Assembly: GCA_038049695.1 (NCBI GenBank)
Contig: CP142458.1
Span: forward strand, 59,863,501-59,927,500
DNA from: Cinnamomum chago
Taxonomy: Eukaryota > Streptophyta > Magnoliopsida > Laurales > Lauraceae
DNA length: 64,000 nucleotides
Direction of reading: 5' to 3'
Positions 23,532 through 35,919 of this stretch are shown in pieces. Under the pieces are notes generated by a model, which saw only the letters and a program-made list of their open reading frames with translations, searched no databases and was not told the DNA's origin. Each line of letters opens with the position of its first letter. Within the stretch, counting starts at the first letter, position 1. The translations under genes and the position numbers were made by a program.

Positions 23532-24190
23532 TAGAGGTGAAAATCTGGGCTGGCGGCCCTAGTTCAGCACGGGCCTGGCACGAAAAAACCGTGCCTGGGC
23601 CGTGCTTGGGCACGTTGACTTGGTCAACGGGCCGGCCAGGCCCGTCCTGGCAGTCCCGCTGGGCCGTGCTGGGCAAGGGCTGCCAGGCCTGAGGCACGGC
23701 CCGGCACGGCACGGTTTTTCAGCCCAGGCCCGAGGCACGGCCCGGCACGGCACCGTTCAGTGCCCCAGGCCCGCAGGCGGCCCGGCACGGCACAAGGCCC
23801 GGCCCGCCCCCAACGACTCTTTTTTAAACCAACCCCCCCCCCCCCCCAACAATTTATTTGATGTATTTTTTCAAAACATCATTAGTGTTATTCTACTTGT
23901 TATCTCTCTTAATTTCTTTATTTTAATGAAATTGGTCCAAGACCAAGAGTGAAGAGTCTAAGTCTTTAAGATTTAAAGAACTTAAAAAAAAAAAAAAAAA
24001 GGGGGAGTGGGATATGTGGGCAGCCCACGGGCTGCATGGCCCAGGCCCGACTAGGGCCTGGCTCAGCACGGCACGACCAGAGCCGTGCCCTGGGCCGTGC
24101 TGGGTTGACCCCAGAGGCCCTGGGCCAGGCACGGCACGGCCCGCATAATTATCATGGGCCGTGCCGGCCCGGCCCAGATTTTCACCTCTA
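23532..24190. mobile_element. Non-autonomous hAT element (659 bp)
   Basis: Inverted termini TAGAGGTGAAAATCTGGGC and, on the other strand, TAGAGGTGAAAATCTGGGC match over 19 bases. Flanks are AACACTGG (23524-23531) and AACACGGG (24191-24198), one mismatch in 8. The paralogous stretch of unit 3 at about 43871-43885 carries the empty site CAACACGGGACGATTG with a single AACACGGG. The interior is rich in GGGCCGTGCC repeats. No transposase. Confidence 0.9.
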
Positions 24191-26315
24191 AACACGGGAC
24201 GATTGCCAGCAGCAACTTGGGTCTATAGGCCAATTCACAATACCTAAAATGAAGAGTTTTTAACAGTTCAGGCATTTGCACCCATCAAAGAGAAAAAATG
24301 AAATAAAATAAAAATGGACTGCCAAATATTTAATGAAGAGGATTTGTTTGTTTTTGAGTTGTCATAAATTCCATGGAGAAAAATAAGTGTGGCTATTTTT
24401 TCCATGGCATAATTTCTGACTCCAAAAAAGATGTGCAAGACTTACGGGGGGCTGTTTGGAAACTCTAGTCTAATTAATAAGAACTAATTAGATTGAGGTC
24501 TAAAATAAAACCTTTTAACTTTTAAGTTCTAATTGAAAATTAATTTATTCGGTAAAATTATAAAAAAAAAAACCCTTATTTTTTGAGGAAGTTGGGGCCC
24601 GCTTTATGAATTGTAGGAATTGAGGCCCACCTATTTTAAATTACAATGTCAAGCCCACCATTTGGGGCATTTTGAAATATTTCTAAGATTATTTTTGTCC
24701 AAAACAGTACTTGTAAAATTTACATTTTCCACCTCCATCCACTTTAGCTAAACCAACACTAAAAAATAATCAGATCCCTTTAGCTTATTATTTTTAGATG
24801 GGAAAGATTTAATTTTTTAAATAAACTCTAAAAATAGACACTACAATTGGAGGTTTATCAAATGATTTAATATGTAAATAAGCTCTAAATCATAAAATAA
24901 TAACTTTTTTATTAGAATTACCATACACCTACTCTTGAGCCAGTTTGGAAGAGACAGACTTATTACATAGTGGCTCTCATATGTGCCTCGATTCACTTCC
25001 ACATTAGTGGCGCCCCACCCTACATACATGTACGTCCTTGTGCAATAGCCTTCTAGCCCTCTTTGCCCGCCCCACCCACTAGTAGAAAGTCGGCTCTGAT
25101 ACCATTCATAACACCCGGCCCTACATGCATGCATGATATTATCCGTTTTGGCCCAAAGGCTTCACGATTTTATTTCTGATGGGCATGAACCCATTAAAAG
25201 GCGTAAGAGTGTAAACTCTAAATATAATCTCACTCACTTTCCTCTCTATAGTCGATGTGGGACTCCGAGGCGTCGCAGTGGGATCTCTCGGGGACCCATC
25301 CACATTGTCGAGTACCCAAAAAAAAAAAAAAAAGTAGGATGTACTTTTTGCCCAACTTAGATGTAAAACGATTTATAGTTAAAATTAAAAAGAAAAATAG
25401 TGAAATCCACATGCGTAATCTTGAAAGTTAAAATCACTTTATTTCATCATTTCATGCAAGTGTAAATTTAACCTAATAGAAGGGACGACTATTCATCTGT
25501 TGCGCCTCTCTTTTGCCGAAGAAGAAAACCAAAGTAAAACAAGAAACAAAGCTAAACTACATGGAAAATATGTGGGATTAAGAAGATTAGATGCTCAAAA
25601 GAGGCTGGAATTGGGCGGCAGGGTCTGATAAATTACGGGCTAACGGTGGCTGAATAGAATGAGGCAGGGCACTAGTTTGGGATCTCACATGTATTGTGCT
25701 AGTCAATTTATATGTGATTATATGACTGTGAGCACAACTCAAACTGAAATGAAATTAGGAGAAAACATAACACGACATGTGGTAATGAATGAATTCTCTT
25801 AACCTTTGCATATATGATCCTGGATTCATTGAGCCAAAATTGAGGAGTGTACTCTGTACTCAAGTTGTACAACAAAGCTATAACCAACGGGGAGAGGAAA
25901 AAAAAAAAAAAAAAACTGTTCTACAAAGCACGAATACCTGGTGAAAATGCTGTAAACCCACTGCTGGGGCAGTGGTAAGTTCCTTGCAACGTAACGTGGA
26001 AGAAGATAAGGTACGTATCACATGTTGGTGCTGACTTCAGAAAGTAAAAGACCGAGAAGATTGTCTGGACAGTTATGGAAAAATCCAAGGACAATGAATA
26101 CGGATAAAAAAGATAGGCTGATTGGTCCGCCCACGTTTACCGTGCAACCGACGCCATAGAGGATCAACATCAGTCTTCCAATCTCTTAAGTCTGCTCTCG
26201 GGTCTTGTTGCGTGGACTAGGTGCAACCGAAGTTTTTGGGTAGTTGAGGATAGCGTGAACGTGGGGCTTGAACGGTGACTCGCATTGAGCCAACAGGGTT
26301 TTGGAGCCAACGATC
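24191..26315 (+). other. Upstream (promoter-like) region of receptor-kinase unit 1
   Basis: Aligned by eye with 43886-45050 of unit 3 and 37200-38280 of unit 2. Shared marks include AAACTCTAGTCTAATT and GGAATACCTGGTGAAAA-like words. No gene is present. A TRIM-like LTR interrupts it at about 25093-25320. Confidence 0.6.
25093..25320 (-). mobile_element. TRIM-like LTR remnant next to a primer-binding motif
   Basis: On the minus strand the sequence contains TCCCACATCGAC, TTTGGGCCAAAACGGATAAT, GGGTGTTATGAA and then TGGTATCAGAGC (25093-25104), the classic initiator-tRNA-Met binding site. This order is seen at the LTR/internal junction of plant TRIM-type retrotransposons. It is absent from the matching place in unit 2 (about 37880), so it is an insertion. 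The exact left LTR end was not found. Confidence 0.45.
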
Positions 26316-29300
26316 AGTTCTTGATGAAGACATGGTTGCCCATGTGGGGGATTTTGGCTTGGCGAGGATTTTCTCCAAAGATGTCGTAATTGCTCTCAGA
26401 CTCAATCCAGCTCAATTGGGATAAATGGATCTATTGGATATGTCACCCCAGGTAACATTTATTTATTTTGCTTGAACTAGGTCACATATTTTTATTTTGC
26501 CTCACGTTATTATTCTATAGATCTCCTAGCATACATTCTTCGATTTTTTTATATTTTATATATGTAAATTGAAAAAAAAAATTTAAGAAAAGTTTGCACA
26601 TTGTATTAGGCGAACTTATTAGCGGAAGCCACCTGGGATCATTCCAATCATGAGAGGTCGGAGATGGAAAGAAAAATGAAACCTAGGCGGAATGAAAATG
26701 TCAACCTCAATAGAGCAGCCTAATCCCATTATTTTTTGTCCTTGAATTAATGGTTTTAGTCTTTTGTGCTTCAATATATACAACTGGGAGAGAACAGTTG
26801 GTTGTGTCAATTTATGGCTCGTGGGCAGTTCACATTTAGATTGAAATAAATAAAAGAATGATCCCTTTATATCCCTATTTTAGCACCAAAAAAAAAAAAA
26901 AAAGAATGATCCCTTTTAAAATAAAGGTAGGAAAACTTCCGGAGGTTACCGTTGACTCTCCTCGGTCATCTCATTTTGACAAAGGACGAAGTGTAATATT
27001 GGGAGACTTGGCCAAGTCACCTTATTTTCATATTGAATTATGATCTATTTAATAGGCAGATCTGAATTTAAACAATTAATATTTACTTTTAAGTAATAGC
27101 ATGAGGTTTGGAGTCAACAATTTAAAAATAATGAGTGAAGTGTAATTTGAAACTTATATTTGATCTCTTACATTTGACATTTGGCCTAAAAAGTTAGGTC
27201 ATCTACAAGAGTTTTTTATTTTATCTCCGTTATTAAAATATTTTCCATGCATATAGAAATTTATTCATTAATTTGAATTGCTTATCAACACTCTTTAAAT
27301 GTGGCCCCCATGCCCTCAAAATACATGCGCGCACATATATGTACATTCATTTTTAGGGATAGCTACACACTTATAAACACTGTTTAGGTCACATTGAGTC
27401 ACCACTAATAAAGTAGATAAGGAACGAAAAAACTCCATAAATAGGTAAGGGATATCTAAAAAATCAGATCAAGTTTTGTTTAGTGTGGTGTGATATCTCA
27501 ATCCATCGATGAATATAAGTGAATTGATTGTCGAATATATGAATGATTGCCAATCTCTTTATTTAATTTTGTTTTATTGTTTTCCGTGTGCATGTGCATG
27601 TAATGGTGGTTTTCTTGGGTGGGGCATGGGGTACTAGGGCCTTGCCTACGTTTTCTCAAGCAAGATTATAGTCTATTTCTTGAATATGCAATGTATGTTG
27701 TATAATATGCTCAAGAGTGGCGAGGGAAAAATGGATTGATAATGGCAAAGCTATCATATCTGTTATAACCAAAAAAAAAAAAGAAAGAAAGAAATAAGTT
27801 GCCATAATTTAGTGGAAGAGGATGAAAACAAATAGATGGAGACAATCATTGAAACTAAAGCTTGATAGATGGAGATCATCATTGAAACTAAAGCTTGATG
27901 ATGGTTTGTGGTCTTAGGGGCTTTTATAAACTAGGCCAGCAAAACCTAACCCCATCGGCCCACGAACCCAACCCTGACCCATATATGACCCTCATACCCA
28001 TCGACTCGCATAATATATGAGTCAGTCACAGGTCAATTTTCCCTGACCGGCATTGGGGTCAAGTCAGCCCACGTAACCCGTACAACCCACAATTAACCTT
28101 TTAAGTTTCCATCCAAAGTATATTTAAATGGATTGTTTTTTCAATGCTTAAATAGGGATTTTAGCATCAACGAACAGGAAATTCAGAAATGAAAATTTTC
28201 AATCGAATTTCAAAACTCCAGTATTTTTTAAATTCTCAGATATCCACCCATTTGAAATCCATAAATTTCTAAAAAAGAAATGACCCTATACTTAATCCTA
28301 CTATATGCATCTTATTCGTATTATCAAGGTGTATTACAGAGTTTACAATAGACATAAATGTGATATATTATTTAATGTGAAGGAAAATATTGTAGTTTCC
28401 TTGGTAACTTAATTATGACACGAAGGATGTCTTGAAATAGTTATCATAATAATACATACTCTGTGACATCATTAGTCTCATTTCTTCTTTTGATTTTTTC
28501 TTCTTAATATTGTTCTCATTTTCTATTGCATGTTTGGGTTCTGTGCATGGGTTTTAATATGATGCCGATTTTTTTGCTAGAATTAACATGATGTAGATTA
28601 GTTGGAGAAAGATAACACTAACTGTCAGGTTAATTCCATAGTTGACTTCAAAACTCCAATTCCAACCTACATCAGGGCCCAACTACTTTTTTGGCTGATG
28701 ATCAGTTGATCATGGCAGCACAAACTTGCGCCTTCATGAAATCAACGGGCAAAGCAAGCATTATGAAATCTCAGCTAAATAACTATAAATATGAATGAAA
28801 TCATAGCCACTCGTTTGATGAGTAAATATATGATGTAACCATTATATATTAAGGAAGATCATAAGGAGAAATTCATGTCTCTGATGTCTGTGGGCCTAAG
28901 CTTGTAAAAATGATTTTGACAATTGTTTTGAACCTTGTCGTGCTATTTCCTTTTACTCAGTCAAAAGGAAAAGAAGAGATAAAACAAACGTGCATGTATA
29001 GCAAATATATGCTGCACTTTGACTATCTAAATTAGCTAAGTATCTTGGGAAAAGTAAAAAAACTAGCTAAGTATCCATACTCCCCATGCCTATTGAATTG
29101 TGGGGAACATATCTTCTTTCCAAATTGGTTTATTTTTTTCTTTTATCCAGCAAAATTTACTAGTCCTCACTGATTTAGAAAGTTATGCATAAAATGCAGA
29201 GTATGGAATGGGTGGTGAAGTTTCTACATACGGGGACATGTACAGCTATGGAATCCTATTATTGGAAATGGTCACGGGAAAGAGGCCTACTGATGATGTA

Positions 29301-29594
29301 TTCAAAGATAATTTAAACCTTCATCAACTTGCTAAAATGGCATTCCCAGAAAGAGTGATAGAGATTATAGATCATCGTTTGTTGTTGGAAGGCAATGAGA
29401 ACATTTCATCTAATGAAGATTACAATGAAATGAGAAGTAGGATGCATGAGTGCTTGCTTTCGTTGGTGAGAATAGGTATATTTTGTTCTGTAGAAGCACC
29501 GAAGGAACGATCGGAGATGTTATGCTGGAACTACAAGGAGTTAGAGACTTTTATCTTGGTGTCAACAAGTATAAAGCTAAGGAGAAGAAGGTCC
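26316..29594 (+). pseudogene. LRR receptor-kinase pseudogene, unit 1 (exon 1 almost wholly deleted)
   Basis: Upstream sequence like that before the unit-3 start codon (GGATAGCGTGAACGTGGGGC) runs directly into kinase coding sequence at about 26318, beginning [18 protein letters not shown]. The signal peptide, all LRRs, the transmembrane helix and the N-lobe are gone. A one-base loss follows (DVV for DVGN) and the frame hits a stop. The donor at 26452, a 2748-bp intron and exon 2 from 29200 are conserved. Exon 2 encodes MGGEVSTYGDMYSYGILLLE and so on, but lacks 7 bp (ATGCGAG) near 29517 and is frameshifted. CACTA element B enters at 29595, 25 codons before the normal stop. Confidence 0.85.
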
Positions 29595-30215
29595 CACTAC
29601 TAGAAAAAAAGGGTTTTTATATCGGTTGCAAAAACCGCCCTATATCGGTTTTTCATATAACCAATATAATATCTTCAGTCAAGATTTTTTATATTGGTTA
29701 ATATTTTTTTATATCGGTCAATTTTTTTATATCGGTTACACAGGAACCGACATAATAATCTCTATATATAATATCGGTTAGAAAAATATGTGATATTAAT
29801 TTTAATATTTTATATCGATTATTATAAAACCGATATTATATACACATATTTTATATCGGTTGTATACAGATATTTTATATCAGTTATTATAAAACCGATA
29901 TGATATACACATGTTTTATATCGGTTGTATACACATATTTTATATCGGTTATTATGGAACCGATATTATATATACATATTTTATATCCGTTATTATGAAA
30001 CCGATATTATATACCCAATGATTTTACATCGGTCTTCAAATCCCTTAATCGCCCGCGCGGGATCAGTGGTTATTTCCCTCCTTTTTATTTTTCCTTCCTT
30101 TCCTTTTCAGCACGTCCTGCGGCTAACCGCCAGTTATATACATATTTTATATCGGTTATTATGAAACCGATATTATATACCCAATGATTTTACATCAGTC
30201 TTCAAATCCCTTAAT
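29595..30215. repeat. Left terminus and subterminal repeats of element B
   Basis: A 13-bp CACTA terminus is followed by many ATATCGGTT/AACCGATAT motifs. The last part is duplicated: the segment from CCGATATTATATACCCAATG at about 30000 through the CGCGCGGG box recurs after about 165 bp (30165-30225). The two copies differ slightly at the CT-rich junction. Confidence 0.8.
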
Positions 30216-32239
30216 CGCCCGCGCGGGCTCAGTGGTTTTTTTCTTCCTTTTTATTTTTCCTTCCCTCCCTTCTCTTTCTTTCTCCATCATTCCTTCTTTC
30301 CTCTCACTCTCGATCTCTTCTCTCCTCACTCTCGCCTCTCTTCCCAGCGCCTCTCTCCCTCCAATAACCCCTTTCCTCTCACTCTCGCTCTCTTCTCTCC
30401 TCACTCTCGCTCTCTTCTCTCCTCACTCTTGCTCTCTCTGCTCTTCTCTCACTCTCGCTTTCTCTACTCTCTCTCTGCTCTCCCTGTCTCTCTCGCTCAC
30501 TCTCGTTCTCTTTCTCTCTGCTATCTGCTAGGTATGTTAATGTGGATGAGAAGAGAGGGAGGAGTCTCTTTTACTATTTTGCTGAAGCAGAGGAGCATCC
30601 TGAGAAGAAGCCCCTTACTATCTGTATGAATGGAGGTTGGTTCTTCTTCTTTTGCTACTATTTTATAAGTGGGTCTTTTTATCTCCTTTTTTTCCTGTTT
30701 AATTTTTGGGTTGTAAAGATGAGACATTGGAGTTCTTTTTTTCGCAATTTTGGGTCATGGGATATTAAAGTTTCACCCCTTTTTTTTTCATTTCTCTCCT
30801 AACCATCTAGTCTTTTTGTTAGTTCTATCTCAATTTCAAAATGGTTGTTTCTTTCTTTCCTTTTATTTTTATTTTTATTTTTGGATTCTTGCTGATGGTA
30901 CTTATGGTTATGGTTATGGTTATGGTTATGTTTTTTTTTTTTCCCTAACTTGTATAATTTTTTTGGGCTTGTTAGCTCTACTCAATATTTTCATTCCAGG
31001 AAGAAGCTTTATGTGCCTCTTTGACAGTGTAGTTTCTGTTGACTGTCAATGTTTCTCAATCTGTTTTAACCTGTTACGTTTGGGCGTTTGGTTATTTGGG
31101 TTTTATGGTATGGGATTTTGGTTGGCACTGTAGGTGTTTTGTAAGGGGGCTAGCCGCCAGACCCACGGTCAGCTTTTCAGGAAGCCTATTCTCTCAGGAT
31201 GATTTTTAGCACGTCCTGCGGCTAACCGCCAGTGCACCTGCGGCTAACCGCCAGTCCACCTACGGCGAGCCGCAGTGCTAACCGTTGGAGTTCGGTTTGA
31301 TTTCCAGAGACAAGTTTTTTAGAACACCCTCTTGCGATGACCCTTGCGGTTGCCTCACGGCTAGCCCCCAACTATTCCTGCGGCTAGCTGTGAGCCAACC
31401 TGATTCAATTTTCTGAGAGGTAGACATCGTGGATGGGGTGTGTTGGTGTTTTGTTTATTTCGGTTTTCACTTTTTGGTTGGTGCTGGTGTTTGTTTTGTT
31501 GGTTTTTGTTTGTTTTGGTTTGGGAAGATGGGTTTCGTTTGGGCGTTCGGTTATTTGGGTTTTATGGTATAGGATTTTGGTTGGTACTGTAGGTGTTTGT
31601 CTATTTGGGTTTTGGAAGATGGTTTTTTTTTTCTTGGTCATAGGGGAGCAATTGAGCTAGTTGTTATCCTCAAATGCACAATTTACAGTAAGTGGGACAT
31701 GAATAGTCACTTCAACGCACAATTATATCTCTGCATAATTATTGAGCTAGTTGTTATTCGTGACAAACCCAACTTATTGAATAGTTCATTGGGGCCGTGC
31801 AGTTGTCATCAAATTTTGTGTGCAGCTGCATTACTCTTCTCAGGCATTTGTTTGTCATTAGATCTTTTTATTTCATCTTATTAATGTCAGTCATTTTTTT
31901 TCTGTGGATTATCTACATTACTCTTCTCTGTGGGTTAATTTTTTTAAATATTTGTATCTGGTTTAATTGTGAATTTTTGAACTTGGTTGCTTTTGTATTG
32001 TTGTTTGGTGAATCTCTGTCTATGGATTTATTTCTACAAATCTTCAGCCAATCTGAAAGCTTTGCCCGAACGAGAATAACCAAGGTTGGAAACAAGGATA
32101 TTCAGTTCGTTTGGTGCACACCAACCCAGGTCTCTCTCACATTAATTGGTTGTACATTAATTGGTTGTAATATTAGCATTATATGGCAATGACTTTCTGA
32201 TTATTGCTTGTCTGTAGCATTTTATTGGGCTATTCAGAA
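30216..32239 (+). other. Leader/intron region of element B before the transposase
   Basis: CT-rich leader (30300-30530) matching the start of the window. Next come TATGGT repeats (30903-30930), a GGCTAACCGCCAG-rich segment (31140-31400) bounded by two ~62-bp direct copies, and a short block with an open reading KVGNKDIQFVWCTPTQ (about 32080-32130) that recurs in element C. No complete gene is seen; parts may be 5' exons and introns of the transposase. Confidence 0.5.
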
Positions 32240-35200
32240 ATGGACAAGTCTTGGATGTCATTGAATCGGTTTTCTATTGCATACGAGGAAGGGGTTGAAA
32301 GTTTTTTTATGTTTGCCAAAAAGAAGTTTGGTGATGGGAATCCCATGCCATGTCCATGCAAAACATGTGGGAATCTCAATAAATTTGTAGCTAAGGATGT
32401 TGAGTACCATCTGTTTTTCCATGGTATCGATCGAAGTTATACTATGTGGATATGGCATGGAGAAGCATCTCCTTGTGAAGCTCCCTCAAGTGTGCCTTTA
32501 AATAGGTCCACCCAACACCATTTTGGGAGTGATGTCCCAGATGATACTACACCCCCAGATGATGCTGCAAGCTCATTAAAATTGGCTCAGACCGCTTGTG
32601 ACCAGTATTCATCAAATCCTGAAAAGTTTCAAAGAATTCTTGCAGAGGCTGAGGAACCTTTATACAAAGGTTGTCTAAAGTTTACCAAATTATCTGCAGT
32701 AGTTACATTGTTTAATGAGAAAGCAAGGAGTGGGTGGTCTGACATAAGCTTTTCACGGTTGTTGAAAATCATTGGAGACATGCTACCCGACGATAATAAT
32801 TTACTGCCCCGAAGTATGAAAGAAATTAAAAAGATATTGTCTGTGTATGGGATGAGCTATGAGAAGATAGACGCATGTCCGAATGATTGCGTGCTTTATA
32901 GAAAGGGATCTGATAATGAGAATAAAACTAGTTGCCCTACTTGTGGTGAGTCAAGATACAAAGTGAATAAGAACCTGACTGAGCAACGTAAGGGGGTGCC
33001 GGCAAAAGTTCTATGGTATTTTTCACCTATCCCTAGGTTTAAGAAATTATTTCAGTCGGTACAGACATAGAAACAGATGACTTGGCACGCTGATGAGAGA
33101 TTGGTTGACGATAAGTTACGCCACCTAGCTGACTCCCCCGCATGGAAGTTGGTAGATGATAAATGGCCGGAGTTTGCACAAGAGCCAAGAAATTTGTGCT
33201 TAGCACTTTCAGCGGATGGGGTCAATCCGCATGGTTCGATGAGCAGCAAGTATAGTTGTTGGCCAGTAATGTTAGTCACTTATAATCTCCCGCCTTGGTT
33301 GTACATGAAAAGAAAGTTTGTGATTTTAACGATGTTGATATCGGGTCCACGACAACCTGGAAACGACATCGATGTTTACCTAGAACCATTAATCGATGAC
33401 TTTAAACACTATGGGATACAGGGGTTAAAGCTCATGACGCTTACCGACAAGAGGCTTTTACGTTGAAAGCAATGTTGTTGTGGACCATTAATGATTTCCC
33501 TGCATATGGTAATTTGTCTGGTTGTGTTGTAAAAGGCTATCATGGTTGCCCCATATGTGGCGAAGAGACACAATCATGCAGATTAAAACATTCGAGGAAG
33601 AATGTATACATGGCCCATCGAATGTTCCTTCCAGAAGATCATCCCTTTCGGAAACAGAAAAAATCATTTAATGGTGAGCAAGAGTTTCGAAAAGCACCAA
33701 TGATTTTGACTGGTGAAGAAGTGGCAGAAAAGGTTAATGGAATCAAAACCTTGTGGGGGAAACCAGTACTAAAAGAGAAGCCCAAGAAAAAGAAAAAAAA
33801 ATCAAAAAGATCGACTTCATTGAAGAGGAAGCGAGTGGAAGATGGTAGTGATGATGGTGCTAGAATTTGTTGGAAGAAGAAGTCAATTTTTTTTAACCTC
33901 GACTATTGGAAATACTTGCTTCTTCGACACAACTTGGATGTAATGCACATAGAGAAAAATGTTTGTGAGAGTTTTATTGGAACCTTGCTGAATATTCCAG
34001 GTAAAACAAAGGATGGACTGAATAGTCGCCTTGATTTGCAGGATATGGGTTTAAGGGATGAACTGGCACCTGATGTAAGTCAGAATAGAGCATACTTACC
34101 ACCAGCTTGTTTCTCATTATCCAAAGAAGAGAAATTCAGTGTGTGTGAAACATTGAATAAGTTAAAAGTTCCAGATGGATACTCATCAAATTTCAGAGCA
34201 TTGGTTTCCATGCAAGACTTAAAGTTGGGGGGTATGAAATCTCATGATTGCCATGTGTTGATGCAGCAATTACTTCCTGTTGCTATACGATCCGTGCTAC
34301 CAAAACATGTGAGAGTTGTACTTATCAGATTTTGCTCATTTTTTAATGAGTTATGTGCGAAGGTAGTAGATGTACCTCGATTGCTTGAAGTTCAGAAGAA
34401 TCTGGTGGTCACCTTGTGTTTGCTAGAAAAATATTTCCCACCATCATTCTTTGATATTATGGTTCATTTAACCGTCCATCTCGTTCGAGAAGTCCAGATT
34501 GGGGGCCTTGTTTGTTTGCGATGGATGTATGGATTTGAGAGGTGTGAATAACTTTAAATATTCTTCAAGTGCAATTTGCTAATTTAAATTATTTAAAGTA
34601 ATCAATGGTTTACTATGTTTTAGGTATATGTCGGTTTTAAAAGGTCAAGTAAGAAATCGTTACCGTCCAGAAGGTTGCATGGCAGAGTGTTATATTACGG
34701 AGGAAGCCGTTGAATTTTGTAGTGAGCACTTCTCTGGATTGGATGCAGTTGGAATTCCACCATTTGAAGATAAAACTTACCCTGAAATTGTGACTGGAAA
34801 GAAACCTCCAGGAGGTGATTTTGTTGAAGTTGATGCTAAGTCCTTGGAGCAAGCACATTGTTATGTATTGCACAACACAAGTGTTGTTCAACCCTATATT
34901 GAGTAATTGTATTTTAACTTCTTGACTTACAAATTAAAGCGTTACACTAATTTTAGAGCGAACATGCGGTTCGTATGGAAAACTATGCAGGAGACACATG
35001 AACCACCTAAAGAAAACATTTCCTCGGTAGTCCAAAATTCAGAAATGGTTACAAGATGAACATAACTATTCTTTTAGTTCTTGGCTCAAAAACGAGGTAA
35101 CAATTGTCAATCATAAGACTTGTGTTGTGTCTATTTACTAAATGTGACTAACTTTCTTAGGAACACAGGTTTTTGAAGATCGGCGTGTCACCGGTAACAT

Positions 35201-35819
35201 CTCAGAAATCTTGAGATGGGTATCACAAGGTCCTCGTATACATGTTATAAAATATCATAGTTATACCATTAATGGTTCTCATTTTACCACAAAGGATCGT
35301 GATGCTTCACATGTCACTCAGAATAGTGGTGTAAGTCTAGTGGCCACGGCGATGAACGTGTCTAGTGCAAAGGATAATAATCCTGTTTTCTGTGAATCAG
35401 GGTACTATGGTGTTATTATGGAAATATGGTTGATTGATTATAGTCATTTCAAAATCCCATTGTTCAAGTGTGATTGGGTTGACAACAAGACTGGCTTTAA
35501 GGTAGATGAGCTGGGATTCACCATAGTTGATCTTGCTAGAATTGGTTATAAATCTGATTCTTTCATTTTAGCCTCTCAAGCAAAGAAAGTCTTCTATGTA
35601 CCTGATTCAGTCAATCATAAATGGTCCATTGCTCTAGCAACTCCTGAAAGAACTTATAATGTTGATGACAATGAAGAAGTCCTCTTTGATGCTGGCATTG
35701 AAGATCAAACTCGTCATGAAGTAATGCAATTGGATGAACCATTGGATGCTATAAATGAATCTGAGGCAATGTACACGCGTGAAGATGCTGATGGAACTTG
35801 GACTGACGTTGATATTTGA
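32240..35819 (+). pseudogene. CACTA transposase (tnp2 type), disabled
   Basis: From ATG 32240 the frame starts MDKSWMSLNRFS and carries a transposase-associated domain (residues ~1-80; PCPCKTCGN...HLFFHGI). It continues into the tnp2 catalytic region (33077-34100; PGNDIDVYLEPL, HGCPICGEET, HNLDVMHIEKNV), a DUF4218 segment (~34060-34541) and, in the last exon (35211-35819), a DUF4216 segment. Together this is the normal order for the transposase that cuts CACTA ends. Introns fall at 34542-34623, about 34903-34956 and about 35100-35160. It is broken by an in-frame TAG at 33068, a frameshift near 33410 and probably a stop near 35000. Otherwise the frame is well kept, so it decayed recently. Element A may once have depended on such a source. 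Confidence 0.85.
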
Positions 35820-35919
35820 AAATGTATTATAATTGTGTTTTTTGTGTAAGTGTTTCTTATTGCTAAATATTCCCTTATGTTCTTGTTTGTAAGAAGCATA
35901 TATAGGTTATTTGAATTGA

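Larger units (their letters stand above)
23290..29594 (+). repeat. Receptor-kinase duplication unit 1
   Basis: Collinear with unit 3 (43637-52713), starting at TAGTCTAGCCCATTTGGTGG in both. It includes the shared upstream region, the end of exon 1, the long intron (26452-29199 here, 49182-52270 in unit 3) and most of exon 2. Differences are a hAT insertion, a TRIM-like insertion near 25.1 kb, loss of most of exon 1, and CACTA element B at its right end. Confidence 0.85.
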
